Source: Odontesthes bonariensis
Lineage: Eukaryota; Chordata; Actinopteri; Atheriniformes; Atherinopsidae
Reading direction: 5' to 3'
DNA length: 64,000 bases
NCBI RefSeq assembly: GCF_027942865.1
Contig: NC_134507.1
Span: 40,210,797-40,274,796, forward strand
Under the pieces are notes generated by a model that saw only the letters and a program-made list of their open reading frames with translations, had not been told where the DNA came from and searched no databases. Position 1 is the stretch's first letter. Every line of letters begins with the position of its first letter. The translations under genes and the position numbers were made by a program. Below are positions 43,507 to 55,415 of this stretch, in pieces.

Positions 43507-46500
43507 AGGAGGGTGTCTCATTCAAAGAAGTAGGTATAGGTAAGGACCAAGAGTATGTGTCAGTGGAGGGTTGGACAGAAGAGGGTAAGTTAAGTGTTAT
43601 TAATTACTACAACCCATGTAAGGCTCTGGATTTGAATAAACTATTGTCTATAGAGGGTATTGGGGATAGCAGGGTGGTATTATGTGGTGACTTTAACGCA
43701 CATGGCACTTTATGGGGGGGCACTAGAGACGAGCCGAATGGGGATGTGATGGAACAGTTGATGGAGGAGAAAGATCTGGTCTGCCTTAATGATGGGCGAG
43801 GAACCAGAATTGATGTGCGCACTGGAAATTCTTCAGCTTTAGATTTAACGTTGGTGAGTAGCAACATTGCAAGTTTCTGTGACTGGGAGGTGAGGGAGGA
43901 TTCAACGGTGGGTAGTGACCATTTTCCAGTAGAAAGTAGACTTTTACTGAGGGGGATTGTAACTCAGGGAGGTATTGGTAACAGGTGGATATTTGGTGAG
44001 GCTAACTGGAAACTTTTTCAATATATTGCTGAAATTGAGATGGATAAGATTAAGATTGATGAGGATATTGAAGCCATGGATAAAGGAATAAGAAAAGTTT
44101 TAATAGAGGCTGCAGAACGCTGTGTCCCGAAGAGTAGTGGTAGTGGTAGAATGAAGAGACAGTCTGTTCCATGGTGGACGGATGAATGTAGTAAGGCAAT
44201 CAAAGAGAGAAATCTAGCACTGAATGTTTTAAGAGAAACTTTGACATTTGGAAATTTAGTGGCATATAAAAAGGCGAGAGCTATTGCACGAAGGGTTGTG
44301 AGACAGGCAAAGAGGGAAAGTTGGAGTAAGTTTTGTGATGGGATAGGGAGAAAAACTGTGGTAGGGGAGGTTTGGGGTGCAATCAAAAGTATGAGGGGGA
44401 TTCGTAGAGAACGGCAATACCCTGTCCTTAAATTACAAGAGGTAGTTGCAGTGGCTGATGAAGAAAAGGCTGAAATGATAGCCAAGGCCCTGGTTAAAAT
44501 ACACAGCTCTGATAATCTGACAGTCTTGGGCAAGCATGGACGGGAGGAGACAAAAGCGGCTTACCCAGATGTACTTAGATGGAGGGAAGGAAATGGGGGT
44601 ACAATAGATGTCTGGTTTACCCGTGTGGAGGTGGAAAGGGCTATAGGGAGGTCTGGTAACTCAGCTCCAGGTAAAGACAATGTTTGTTATGCCATGCTCA
44701 AGCAGCTGGGGCCAATGGCTATAGCCAAGCTCCTTGGATTCTATAATAAGGTGTGGGAGCTGGGCATTCTCCCCAAAAGCTGGAAAGAGGCTATTATTAT
44801 CTCGATAAGGAAACCAGGTAAGGACCCTTCGAACCCGTGCAATTATAGGCCCATTGCACTTACGTCACATATGGGGAAGATAATGGAAAGGATGATTGCT
44901 GAAAGGCTATTGTATCACGTGGAAAGTAAAGGCTGTATGTCAGTGTTACAAAGTGGGTTTAGAAAGGGGAGAGGAACTATGGACCCAGTTGTTTGTTTGG
45001 AGACAGATATTCGAAAAGCCCAGGCTAACAAAGAGTCAGTCTTGGCTGTGTTCCTGGACGTAGAAAAGGCGTACGATATGGTATGGAAAGAGGGTCTGAT
45101 GATTAAATTAAGCGAACTTGGCATATCAGGGCGTGTTTTTAATTGGATTAAGGATTTCTTATTTGATAGACTCATTCAAGTTAGAATAGGAGGGGCCTTG
45201 TCAGGGCGATACGCAGTGGAGAATGGGACTCCCCAAGGGAGTGTAATAAGCCCTCTGTTATTCTCTATTATGATTAATGATGTCTTCAAGCAGGTTGATG
45301 ATGGTGTTGGTCGCTCATTGTTTGCAGATGATGGGGCATTATGGAAGCGGGGACGAAATGTCAATCATATAGTCTTGAAAGTGCAGGAGGCAATCCGTTC
45401 TGTGGAGGAGTGGTCAAACGCATGGGGCTTTAAGTTCTCAACTGAGAAAACTAAAATGTTACTTTTTACAAGGAAGAGGAATGTGAAAGTAATATTGAGA
45501 ATGTATGACCAGGTAATTGAACAAGTTAAGGAATTTAAATTCCTAGGTATATGGATGGATTCTAAGTTGACATGGAGAACTCACATTTCGCACACGGTTA
45601 AAAAATGTAAGGGAGTCTTAGATGTGATGCGGTGTCTACGGGGGATGGATTGGGGGGCCACTAAATCAGCCTTGAAAAGAATCTATATAGTGTTGATTAG
45701 GTCTGTACTGGATTATGGAGTTTTGGTTTATGACTCAGCAGCAATATCAACTCTTAAAAAGTTGGAGGTGATTCAGGTGCAAGCACTGAGGCTGTGCTGT
45801 GGTGCTTTTAAGACTTCCCCTGTAGCAGCTCTTCAGGTAGAGGTGGGTGAAATGCCCCTAGCTCTGCGACGAAAGCAATTAATTATGCACTATTGGGTTA
45901 ATCTCAAAGGGCATTTAGGGAATCTCCACTCTGCAGTTAACACTTTGCAGCAGTGTTGGGAGAGTGAGAGGGCGAAGCAGGAATGTTTTGCATGGAGAGG
46001 AAATAGGCTTGCAGAATTGATGCCTTTCACTCAGATGCGGTTTTCCCCCTCTGTGGCGTGGTCGGTAACTCCTCCATGGCTGTTTCCATCTGTTAATGTG
46101 GACTTCAGTATTCTGGATAGGGTGAGGTCACGCAAGCCACCCACTGACGTAATTCAGCTTGTGGAGGAGAGGTTAAGACTAGTGTATGGCTCCTGTATTT
46201 CTGTATTCACAGACGGTTCAAAGGACCCCAATTTGGGTTGCACAGGCTTCGCTTCTGTCATCCCATCTCTGCATGTTTCTGTTAAAAAGAGGACATCAGA
46301 TAATCTAGCAGTCTTTACAGTGGAGTTGTTGGCAATTTTAGCGGCCCTTCACTGGTTAGAGAGTGCCAACATAAAGGAGGTAATCATATGCTCTGATTCA
46401 AGCTCCGCGCTAGAAGCTATCAAATCCTTCAGGTCTACTAGTAGACAAGATTTAATTGTTGAGACCTTTGAGAGCCTTTATAGGCAACATCGTAACACGA

Positions 46501-47045
46501 AAGTCTCATTTATGTGGGTCCCAGCCCACAGGGGTATTGAGGGTAACGAGGAAGCTGATCAGATGGCTAAGCAAGCAGTGGTGGCAGACGGTCCATTTAT
46601 GGACGTCGCTATCAGTAGAGCAGAAAGTAAGTAAATTATTAAAGATTATTTTATTAAGGAATGGCAGGGCAATTGGGAAAGGGCTATGAAGGGGAGGCAT
46701 CTGTTTATTTTTCAGAAAACTGTGGGTTTAAAGGGAAGGACAGCAATCAGAGGTACTAAGGAGGAGAGAGTAATCACTCGACTCAGAATAGGTCACACTT
46801 TTTTAAATAAGAATCTTCACCTCGTAGGGAAGCACCCATCAGGCCTCTGTGAGCATTGCAGGGAGCCAGAATCAGTGGAACACGTATTACTTCATTGTGG
46901 TAAATATGTACTTCAGAGGAGACAAATTCTCCAAGAGATTAGGAGTCAGGGTAAGGCAATCAGTCTAGTTAATTTTTTCACTTGTATTAGACAGAGTATG
47001 TTTTTCACCTATCTAAAGGAAACAGGATTATTTGACAGAATCTAG
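43296..47045 (+). pseudogene. LINE ORF2: endonuclease, RT, RNase H; one in-frame stop
   Basis: ATG at 43296. Endonuclease: LQCNARSLLANG, VCVQETWL, LCGDFNAHG and GSDHFPVE. RT: RPIALTSHMGKIMERM, FLDVEKAYDMVW, NGTPQGSVISPLLF and LFADDGALW. RNase H: VFTDGSKD, TVELLAIL, ICSDSSSALEA and WVPAHRGIEGNEEAD give the complete D-E-D-H/D set. TAA at 46632-46634 interrupts. The same frame continues to 47045 with RLRIGHTFLN and the zinc finger CEHCREPESVEHVLLHC. About 1250 codons, normal length. A single substitution could explain the stop. Confidence 0.92.
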
Positions 47046-47055
47046 ATTGGCTATG

Positions 47056-47112
47056 CACATTCACGCACACACGCACACACGCACACACGCACACACGCCA
47101 CACACGCACATA
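47056..47112 (+). repeat. ACGCACAC microsatellite in LINE 3'UTR
   Basis: Repeats of ACGCACAC just after the ORF2 end; part of the LINE. Confidence 0.9.
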
Positions 47113-47679
47113 CATCAGACATACACGTTACCCTCCACAAATACTAGAGACCATGGGAAAGAAAACTCTGGCTCTTATAGGACAGTAGGGGGCGGACATG
47201 CGCCTAGACTGAGCGCTACTCGCCCATAAAGCCTCCACCAAAGAAGAAGAAGAAGGTGGACGCTGGAGGCTCATCTGGTTGGTCTGGTATCAGCCTCATT
47301 GTCTCCTCTCGCCTCCACCCTCCTGTCTGTGCTAAAGGCACTTAGTCACTGCCAAATATTTTACTGTTGTAAAATAGCTCTACCCAAATTGTCGTAATTC
47401 TCAGATTTTCTATTTCAGTTAAACGTAGAAGCTGGAAATAACATCCTAGATGTTGAGTTTTCACACCGACCCACTCACACATTTAACAAGTTAACTGAGG
47501 CCTGTAGAGTCTGAGATGTAGATCTTATTGATCCTTTAAAGGAGACATGTTTTGCCCTTTTTGGTACAATTTCCCGAGGTCTTACTGAAATGTGTGAGAC
47601 AGGTCAGGAGCACCTGGTCTTGTTGGCCAAGTTTTTCCCCCAAAAGTGTATTTTATTTCCTAAACATGATGCTTTTCTA

Positions 47680-47839
47680 TTGTTTGTCTCGTTTGTCTCT
47701 GTGTGGCCCTGTGATGGACTGGCGGCCTGTCCAGGGTGTACCCCGCCTCTCGCCCATTGACTGCTGGGATAGGCTCCAGCCCCCCCGCGACCCGACCGAC
47801 GGATTCAGCGGTATAGATAATGGATGGATGGATGGATGG
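47680..47839 (+). mobile_element. short retroelement with ATGG-repeat tail (160 bp)
   Basis: Contains the familiar fish tail block GTGATGGACTGGCGGCCTG and GGATAGGCTCCAGCC, ending in repeated ATGG. The 14-bp TSD ATGATGCTTTTCTA lies at 47666-47679 and 47840-47853. The right arm (about 56970) has one copy of this target and no insert. Probably a 5'-truncated LINE or dependent SINE. Confidence 0.88.
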
Positions 47840-48004
47840 ATGATGCTTTTCTAACTTTAACCCAGTACTTTTAATGTTTTACACCTTTTGACCAAGTAGT
47901 TTTGGAAAAAAAGGTGAAAAACGAATGAAGGAAACAACGGTCTCACAGCAGTTCAAAGACTGGTCTCAAACATAAGTCCCGTGTTTAGGAGATGGTTGAC
48001 TATC

Positions 48005-48460
48005 CTCTGCATCCTTTTTAATCTCCTGACTTGGTCAGTATTACTTGTTGATAATCCAGCGGTGCAGGATGATGTTTCCTGTTAGTTTTAGCAGAACTGG
48101 TGCTCAGCTGCTGGCACAGAGGAATAACTGGCCCAGCAAAGAGCCTCCAACAAATAACCAACTGGATGATCCAGAATTTCCTGCAGCTAAACAAATATAA
48201 AACAGAGGTCATTGTCAGCTGTTAAAAATCTGAGCTCAGCTTCAGGCTGTGATGTTAAAAACCACAAACCAAGCAGGAATCTGGGTGTTATTATGGACTC
48301 AGAGCTGAACTTTAGCAGCCAGATCAGGTCAGTTAGGAAGTCAGCCAACTATCACCTGGAGAATATTTCCAGGATTAAAGAACTTCCTTCCCTGGTTACC
48401 TGTCAGATTTTATTACTCATTTTAAAAGTTTTGAATAGTTGGACAGTTGCCTTTGTCTAT
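48005..48460 (+). mobile_element. LINE ORF2 C-terminal fragment
   Basis: A frame over about 48185-48420 reads KTEVIVSAVKNLSSASG, then NLGVIMDSELNFSSQIRSVR and ANYHLENISRIKELPS. This is the post-RT segment of L2/Rex1-like LINEs. The inverted counterpart in the right arm retains only the last ~100 bp. Confidence 0.7.
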
Positions 48461-48543
48461 CTCGTCCAGTTTCAGAAGCCAAGCAGGGTTGGGCCTGGTT
48501 AGTACTTGGATGGGAGACCGCCTGAGAATACCAGGTGCTGTAA
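48461..48543 (+). pseudogene. 5S rRNA fragment (3' two-thirds)
   Basis: Matches 5S from CTCGTCC through AAGCAGGGTTGGGCCTGGTT, GGATGGGAGACCGCCTGAG and CCAGGTGCTGTAA. The first ~35 nt are missing. It starts exactly where inverted-duplication homology ends and is cut at its 3' end by a MITE. Confidence 0.85.
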
Positions 48544-49064
48544 AGCCCTATTCGGACGGGACTAGTTCAATGGGGGGACGTATGGTAATGTTGGTTAACC
48601 AGACGACGCTAGGGAGAAGAAATGACCAATTTGGACGGGACAAGAAATCCCTGTACTATTCATCTAATATGGGAGGAGTTGTTGGTTACGCACAACCGTC
48701 ACATCCTGGATGCCATGCACGTCTTCATTTCACTTCCGTAAACCCCATCTGTAAACAGACATGGCGCCGACCGTGCTTGCAAGCAGCGCTTCATCCAGAA
48801 CCTCCATGTTTGCAAACAGAATTGTTTCTCTCTTTCAAAGGATGTGACGACATATTCCGTACTTATTACCGAAGGTTGCATTCGCACGGGATTAGTATTA
48901 CCTATGGTAGATACCGTTTCACAGGAGGTAGAATTCTCGGCAAAATTTACCGACATACTCCGCTATCTTTACTGACATGGCGCGTTCGGACGGGACTAGA
49001 TTTCCCGGTTATTATTACTTTACCCCAGGTCCCCCCATTAATCTAGTTCTGTCCGAATAGGGCT
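48544..49064. mobile_element. 521-bp MITE abutting 5S fragment
   Basis: Inverted ends of about 35 bp: AGCCCTATTCGGACGGGACT at left and, reversed, AGCCCTATTCGGACAGAACT at right. Internal copies of TTCGGACGGGACTAG occur near 48990. No clear TSD. It encodes nothing. Confidence 0.78.
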
Positions 49065-50306
49065 TTTGGCTTCTCCAGGCGCATGCAGTTTGACTGCGTC
49101 AAATGCAAAGGCAGTCCTTGTTTGACTTTTTGGAACTTGTCCTTTCTCAGGACAAAGTTAAATGTATGAGGATCAAAGGCAACACTGGCCTGGGACATCT
49201 CAGCAGATCCAGGATCAGCAACATGGAGACTGAGAGCCAAACAAAAACAGAGGTGTCTGCCAACCAATCAGCAGCAGCCCAAGCTGGTTAACTTCCTTGT
49301 GTCTATGTGTGTGTGTGTGTGTGTCACAGGGTTATCGTCAGATGTTTCAACAAAAGACATGCAGGGCGCAGAAGTAAATATAACTGTGGCAGCCGAGCAG
49401 ACAAGTTAAGCTCAAATGGTTTTCGGTGTGATCCAACAACGCCACTCCAGGAATTTCACCCAGAGAATTATTAAGTTTAGGTTCAAGGACACGCAGGTTC
49501 AATATACAATGAATGAGAAGACGTAGTTCAATGTTTATACAAAAAGATCTAGTTTTTATTATAATAGTTGTCTTTTTATAATACGATTTAAAAACATTCA
49601 TACAGAAAAATTAAAGAAGACCTAAACAGTGCTGAGCGTGACTGGGGAAACAGGGGCTAGTGAGAAGGGGGGCAGAATCCTAACTAAAATATATAAAGAA
49701 ACAACAAACCAACTTAAAGGCACCAAAATGTGAGAACTCAAATCCCAAAGGAACACAGCAAAAAGAAAGGGGGAAGACCACCAGCCGGACCACCAGCACC
49801 CAGCCACCAGACGCCAGCACTGAGAAGGAGATAAACAAATCTTAATAATGGTCAATTTAGTAACTGAAAAAGAAATAAACAAAACCAAAATACAAATGTA
49901 CTCCAAAAGAAAACAATATACAAATTATCTCAAAGTAGCTAACAAAGAAAACAAAACAGAAACTAAGGGAGTGTAACCTCAAAATCAATTAAAACTGCCA
50001 GACACCCTCCGTGCGTCAGGCACAGCGCTCAGACCGCCGTCCGTCGGCGCCAGGCGCAGCCGTTAAGGCTGAAGCACTAGACGATTACAACATTAAAACA
50101 GGGAATCCCAAGCAAGACCTTGTTCAGGCAATACTTATCGGCGATAGATAAAAACCCCGAGCAGGTTGGACGAACTGTCAGTCAGTAAAGCAGGATCAGA
50201 AGCTCCGTGCAGAGCAGCAGGATAAAAACTCCGTGCAGAGCAGCAGGATAAAAGCTCCGTGCAGAGCAGCAGGATAGCGACCCAGGCGGCAGTCCACCTG
50301 TTAACA
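49065..50306. other. intergenic with a 26-bp triplicate repeat
   Basis: No supportable gene. Contains a TG run (49306-49324) and three tandem copies of a 26-bp unit starting CTCCGTGCAGAGCAGCAGG at 50203, 50229 and 50255. With 51067-51240 it may be one repeat split by the hAT MITE. Confidence 0.45.
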
Positions 50307-50314
50307 CCGCGAGG

Positions 50315-50504
50315 TAGGGTGACCACCTGCTCATAAGCCCAAGGGGGGACAAGGGGTATGTTTATGGGGGACAAGGGGGGACAAGGGGTATGTTTAGGGG
50401 GGACAAGGGGTATGTTTATGGGGGACAAGGGGGGACGCCGCCCTGCCGCCACACTCTTAGTGGTTTACCCATTTCTAGCACATACTACCTTACATGGTAT
50501 ATCA

Positions 50505-50544
<40 letters not shown>

Positions 50545-51058
50545 ATTCCTCTGTTATTGGTGATGTAATATATAACAATAATAATGATAACAATAATATT
50601 TTGAACATTCAATGACACACACTACCATCTACACTGCCATTTTCCCCTGTGTTTTTTTTATCCACAAACCACAATCCACAACTAGTTCTAGCCAAGTATG
50701 CCGCGCCAACTGACTGACTGAAGTGCCTAGTGATGAGGCGCGTGAATTGACGTTCATCATCACTGCGAACAATTGTCATGGCAACAACAAATATTTGATA
50801 ACAGCCAGCCTGTCAGATGCGACTGCAAGGTGTGTGTGTGTGCGCGCGTGTGTGGATCTGTTGTAGCTCTACAGTCTGCGGCGACTGTGCTGTTCTGAAA
50901 TGTCAAGTAACGCTCGTTTGGCTATCTGGGTGGCGCGGGGAAAGTGACAACCCCAGCAAGAATCAATTATGCGGGACAAGCTCTGAATTTGCGGGACGGA
51001 CTATTTTGGCCTCGAACGCTGTACGCGCACGCGCTACGCGGGACGGTTGGTCACCCTA
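50315..51058 (+). mobile_element. 744-bp hAT MITE, copy 1
   Basis: Ends TAGGGTGACCA and TGGTCACCCTA with a perfect 8-bp TSD CCGCGAGG (50307-50314, 51059-51066). Inside are tandem GGGGGACAAGGGGTATG units and a long TA repeat. The copy at 54862-55605 has the same length and is nearly identical in reverse. Confidence 0.92.
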
Positions 51059-51526
51059 CCGCGAGGGGAGACAGCACCCCGAGAGCCACTGGAGCCAGGG
51101 ATGCACAACGGCCACCACTTGTCGGGAAAATGACCCCTAACCCAGAAGCAGACAATTCAATGGAAGCAGACAGGGAAAGCATGAGGGAGGGCTCCTTTTA
51201 TACTGCCACTCCTCTGATTGAATAATTGACAGCATGCCTACAGGCAGGTGAGGGAACTGGTCATGCATCTATGCTGCTACATAACTGTGTTTTTTTAAGA
51301 ATTGGAAAGAATTGTCCTTGTGGATAAAAATCATGTCATTAACATCCATTTCTCTGACGGAAGTTAATCATGAGTTGTGTTGACAGCAGCACCGTCACTG
51401 TGAAGGAGAGAGCATGAGAGTGTTATAAATAGTAGCTGATGGATCAATAATGGTATATTCCAGGGTGGTAGGACACAAACACTTCTACATATTGATTATA
51501 TAAACCATCCCTGTCAAGAGAAAAAT

Positions 51527-51644
51527 GCTTACAGCACCTGGTATTTCCAAACGGTCTCCCATCCAGGTACTGACCAGGCCCGACCCTGCTTGGCTTCCGA
51601 GATCGGACGAGATCGGGCGTGTTCAGGGCGGTGTGGCCATAAGC
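51527..51644 (-). rRNA. 5S rRNA gene or recent pseudogene
   Basis: 118 nt on the minus strand cover the whole 5S: GCTTATGGCCACACCGCCCT at the 5' end, the internal control region (AAGCCAAGCAGGGTCGGG and TGGATGGGAGACCG), and GGTGCTGTAAGC then ATTTTT, a pol III terminator. It differs from the usual vertebrate sequence at several sites, including the TTTGGAAAT segment. It is a single copy, not an array. It may be transcribed, but a dispersed pseudogene is likelier. Confidence 0.75.
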
Positions 51645-51694
51645 CACAGTCCCTGTGAGAAATATGTGTTACATAGGTGCTGGAACCATACGTT

Positions 51695-51930
51695 TCCCCT
51701 ATTTTACCAGAGAGTTGGCTTGAGAGGCTGATGTTGAGCCTGCACATCGACTTCCCTGATGTGATTGTTCTCTGCAGCTGAAAGTGGGACTCTCAGATGA
51801 CTTGGTGTGTGTCTGTCAAGCTCCTCTGTTCTCTGTGTGTAGTTTTATGTTCGTTGTCATATAGAGAAACCAGGGATGCTCAATCCCACGACATGCTCAT
51901 AAGCTGCGTCTTTTCTAAACAGTATAAGTA
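51695..51930 (-). repeat. dispersed repeat, copy B
   Basis: Inverted partner of 20525-20755, again next to 5S-like sequence. Confidence 0.65.
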
Positions 51931-52224
51931 TGTGTTGTTTTTCAGGCGCTTTGTCTTTCAGGCTTTTAGAAACTACAGTGATGTCATGTCCTTTGATGAC
52001 ATGTTTCCACTGTGATGTCATGCAAAACTGTGAGGATACCCTCTCTTTTTCAGCTTTATGATCTGAACTGTAAATAATGTGCAACACATGTTCACAGAGC
52101 CCAGGCAATGGTGGCAAACATGGGTTGTATGAATGCTGTATGATATGTAAATGAAAACAGAAGCAGTGATCCTTTTTATATATGTGATTAAAAATGGGAC
52201 AACAGGAACTGAACCTGTAATGTT

Positions 52225-53891
52225 TAGATACAGGCACTGTACCAGATGCCCTCAAGGTTGCTGTAGTTAAACCCTTACTGAAAAAACCCAACCTTGACTC
52301 ATCAGTTTTAAATAATTTCAGACCCATCTCAAATTTACCATTCCTTAGTAAAATCCTAGAAAAAGTCGTGTTTGCACAAGTAAATGAATTTTTAAAAAAT
52401 AATGAGGTGTTTGATAAATTCCAATCAGGTTTCAGATCAGGTCACAGCACTGAAACAGCTCTGGTCAGAATAGTAAATGATCTCAGAGTTAATGCGGATA
52501 GAAACCAGATATCTGTCCTCCTTCTCTTAGATCTCAGTGCAGCTTTTGACACGGTAGACATTCTTATAGATCAACTTGAAAATTGGGTAGGCCTTTCGAG
52601 AACAGTCCTACAGTGGTTCAAATCGTATCTTAGAGGCAGAAAGTTCTTTATTAGTCTGGCCGAGCATAGATCCAATGTTTATGATATAAATTATGGTGTC
52701 CCTCAAGGTTCAGTACTGGGTCCTCTACTGTTCTCTCTTTATATGCTACCATTAGGACACATTATTAAAAAAACATGGAGTCAGTTATCATAGCTATGCA
52801 GATGACACGCAACTCTATATCTCTGTTGAGCAAAATGATACAAGTGCTCTAGACAAACTAACATCCTGCTTGAACAGCATCACTAACTGGATGAATAGAA
52901 ACTTCCTAAAACTAAATGAAGAAAAGACAGAAATCCTTATAATTGGTAACCTAGCAGATAAATCAAAGGTTTTGAACCAACTTGGAAATGTGTCTAAGCA
53001 AGTGAAGGATGAAATTAGAAATCTGGGTGTAATTCTAGACTCCAAATTAACTTTTAAACCTCACATTGGAAATATTACAAGAACAGCATTCTATCACCTA
53101 CGAAATATTACACGGGTTAGACCAATCCTCAAACAGAAGGATGCTGAGAAACTGATCCATGCTTTTGTTTTCTCAAGACTTGACTACTGTAATGCGCTAT
53201 TTACTGGGCTCCCAAAATCTACGACTGACAGATTACAGCTTGTTCAGAATGCTGCTGCTAGAATCCTAACCTGCACTAAAAAGAGAGAACACATCACACC
53301 TGTTCTAGCTTCACTACACTGGCTCCCTGTTTCTTTTAGAATAGATTTTAAAATTCTCTTATTGGTTTTTAAATCTCTGAATAGATTAGCACCTCCGTAC
53401 ATTTCAGAACTACTCACGGAGTATGTTCCGGGTCGAGCTCTGAGATCATCAGGTGCTACTTTACTAAGTGTTCCTAGGATGAAATATAAAAAGACGGGTG
53501 AAGCTGCTTTCTGTTTTTATGCACCAAAAATCTGGAACTTTTTACCAGTGCACATTCGTCAGTCAACAGATATTACACACTTCAAAAAGCAGCTAAAAAC
53601 ACATCTATACACCCTCGCCTTCCACTAGTTTTATGGATTTTATTATCATTATTATTATTATTACTATTTGTATATTGCATTTGATGTTTCTATATTTTAT
53701 TGGTAAATTCATTTTTATTTTTTATTTTTAATGCTTTGTCTTTGGTTTGTGTCTGTTTCCTCCTCGCTCTGTCCCCCCCCCCCCGAGTGACATGTTCTAT
53801 TGTGCTACTTTATTGCTTTACTTTTTATATTGATCTTATTTGTTAAGCACTTTGAGCTACATTTTATGTATGAAAGGTGCTATATAAATAA

Positions 53892-53954
<63 letters not shown>

Positions 53955-53955
53955 C
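52225..53955 (+). mobile_element. 5'-truncated L2-like LINE
   Basis: Begins inside ORF2 (VAVVKPLLKKPNLDSS) and runs through the RT to a stop at 53628. The 3'UTR ends GGTGCTATATAAATAAA and a long ATT repeat, typical of fish L2. RT blocks: RPISNLPFLSKILEKV, LLLDLSAAFDTVD, YGVPQGSVLGPLLF and SYADDTQLYIS. One frameshift near 52780, just before YADD, separates the two halves. No clear TSD. Confidence 0.88.
53893..53954 (+). repeat. ATT microsatellite (LINE tail)
   Basis: About 20 ATT units at the LINE 3' end. Confidence 0.92.
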
Positions 53956-54853
53956 ATTGTCCAGGTCAGTAATAATGTATTTAGAGTACTGGGACTTTTC
54001 CCGGTGGGTCGGTGGGTCAGTGGGCCATGTCTCATTTACCTGTACATATGAAAATAACAAATCCCCCCCAAAGCAAAAAAAAGAATTACCTGCCCAACAG
54101 GTTTTATGTCTTCGGCCAGAGGAGTTTGGATTGGTAAGCATTTTGTCAGTCCTGCAGCTGTCTTCACACTATTAAGCAACTATTGCAGACTATTCTAAGT
54201 AACTATGAAAACTATTATATATTAATTCTAATCAAGGCCTCAGATGGAATTAATTATGTGTCATTATCTCTTCAATAATGTTTACATGCATATTTTTTGT
54301 CTCCCACAATTAACATATTTGTTCCACCGCCATCATCCACCTTCCATCATCCGCCTCCAGTATTCGCCACCATGCTCTGCTGCCCCGGCCCCTGAGTGGG
54401 CCAGTCAGGTAGTAAATTCCCAGGCCACCTTTTTGCCCCAGTCCGCCCCTGATTGTATGTTACGGTGCTCACAGCTGCTTTTTTCACGTCTCACCTGGAA
54501 GTGTCTTTGAAGCTGTTTTGTATGTTGTCTACACTGACTGTGAAGCAAAAGTAACACAACAGCCACATCTGCAGCTTGTTCTCAGTGTTTACAGCACAAT
54601 CATTCAGCTGTTTTCATGCATCAACATAATACAGTAATAACAGTGTAGTCATGCTTGTTTCTATTTCTATTATTGTTTCTATTATTATTTCTTCATGTCA
54701 GCATACAGTGTATAACATGGATTCTAGTAAGAATCTGACTTTGAAAGGCAGAATCAACATGTAAATGATAAAGTGTCTCGCTGTGGATGTTCTCAGATGT
54801 GTACAGCATGAACACTGTGATCCTTTCCCACATGTCCCAGTATGTCTGATTGT
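53956..54853. other. intergenic, nothing recognised
   Basis: Contains about 50 bp (near 54535-54580) repeated at about 55780-55830 (both with CAACAGCCACATCTGCAGCT). No gene seen. Confidence 0.35.
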
Positions 54854-54861
54854 GTTCCAAG

Positions 54862-55375
54862 TAGGGTGACCAACCGTCCCGCGTAGCGCGTGCGCGTACA
54901 GCGTTCGAGGCCAAAATAGTCCGTCCCGCAAATTCAGAGCTTGTCCCGCATAATTGATTCTTGCTGGGGTTGTCACTTTCCCCGCGCCACCCAGATAGCC
55001 AAACGAGCGTTACTTGACATTTCAGAACAGCACAGTCGCCGCAGACTGTAGAGCTACAACAGATCCACACACGCGCGCACACACACACACCTTGCAGTCG
55101 CATCTGACAGGCTGGCTGTTATCAAATATTTGTTGTTGCCATGACAATTGTTCGCAGTGATGATGAACGTCAATTCACGCGCCTCATCACTAGGCACTTC
55201 AGTCAGTCAGTTGGCGCGGCATACTTGGCTAGAACTAGTTGTGGATTGTGGTTTGTGGATAAAAAAAACACAGGGGAAAATGGCAGTGTAGATGGTAGTG
55301 TGTGTCATTGAATGTTCAAAATATTATTGTTATCATTATTATTGTTATATATTACATCACCAATAACAGAGGAAT

Positions 55376-55415
<40 letters not shown>

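Larger units (their letters stand above)
41413..47254 (+). mobile_element. full-length RNase H-bearing LINE (I/Nimb-like, 5842 bp)
   Basis: Flanked by a 16-bp TSD GGTGGACGCTGGAGGC (41397-41412, 47255-47270); the right arm has the single empty site near 57385-57400. It has a CCHC-knuckle ORF1, an ORF2 with endonuclease, RT, RNase H and a C-terminal zinc finger, a 3'UTR with an ACGCACAC repeat, and an AAG-repeat tail. RNase H plus knuckle ORF1 fits the I/Nimb group. Damage: a MITE inside ORF1 and one stop in ORF2. Confidence 0.92.
31691..48460 (+). repeat. left arm of inverted duplication (expanded by insertions)
   Basis: Host sequence here is the reverse complement of 56706-59638, from the 3' flank of the secreted-protein gene through its promoter and upstream DNA. 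Homology starts at about 31691 and ends at 48460, where 5S-like sequence begins. Four insertions absent from the other arm (solo LTR, 6.8-kb DNA transposon, 5.8-kb LINE, 160-bp retroelement) account for most of the length difference. Confidence 0.88.

Noticed and set aside
44018-44533. Minus-strand ORF of 171 codons
   Set aside because: Antisense shadow of the RNase H LINE ORF2.
47056-47229. His/Thr-rich ORF after the LINE
   Set aside because: Translation of the ACGCACAC microsatellite.
49622-49906. Hydrophobic minus-strand ORF (94 codons)
   Set aside because: Low complexity from a purine-rich plus strand; no start context, homology or splice signals.
50341-50434. Regular repeats that could suggest a CRISPR-like array
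   Set aside because: Units are contiguous G-rich tandem repeats without unique spacers, and identical in the second MITE copy.
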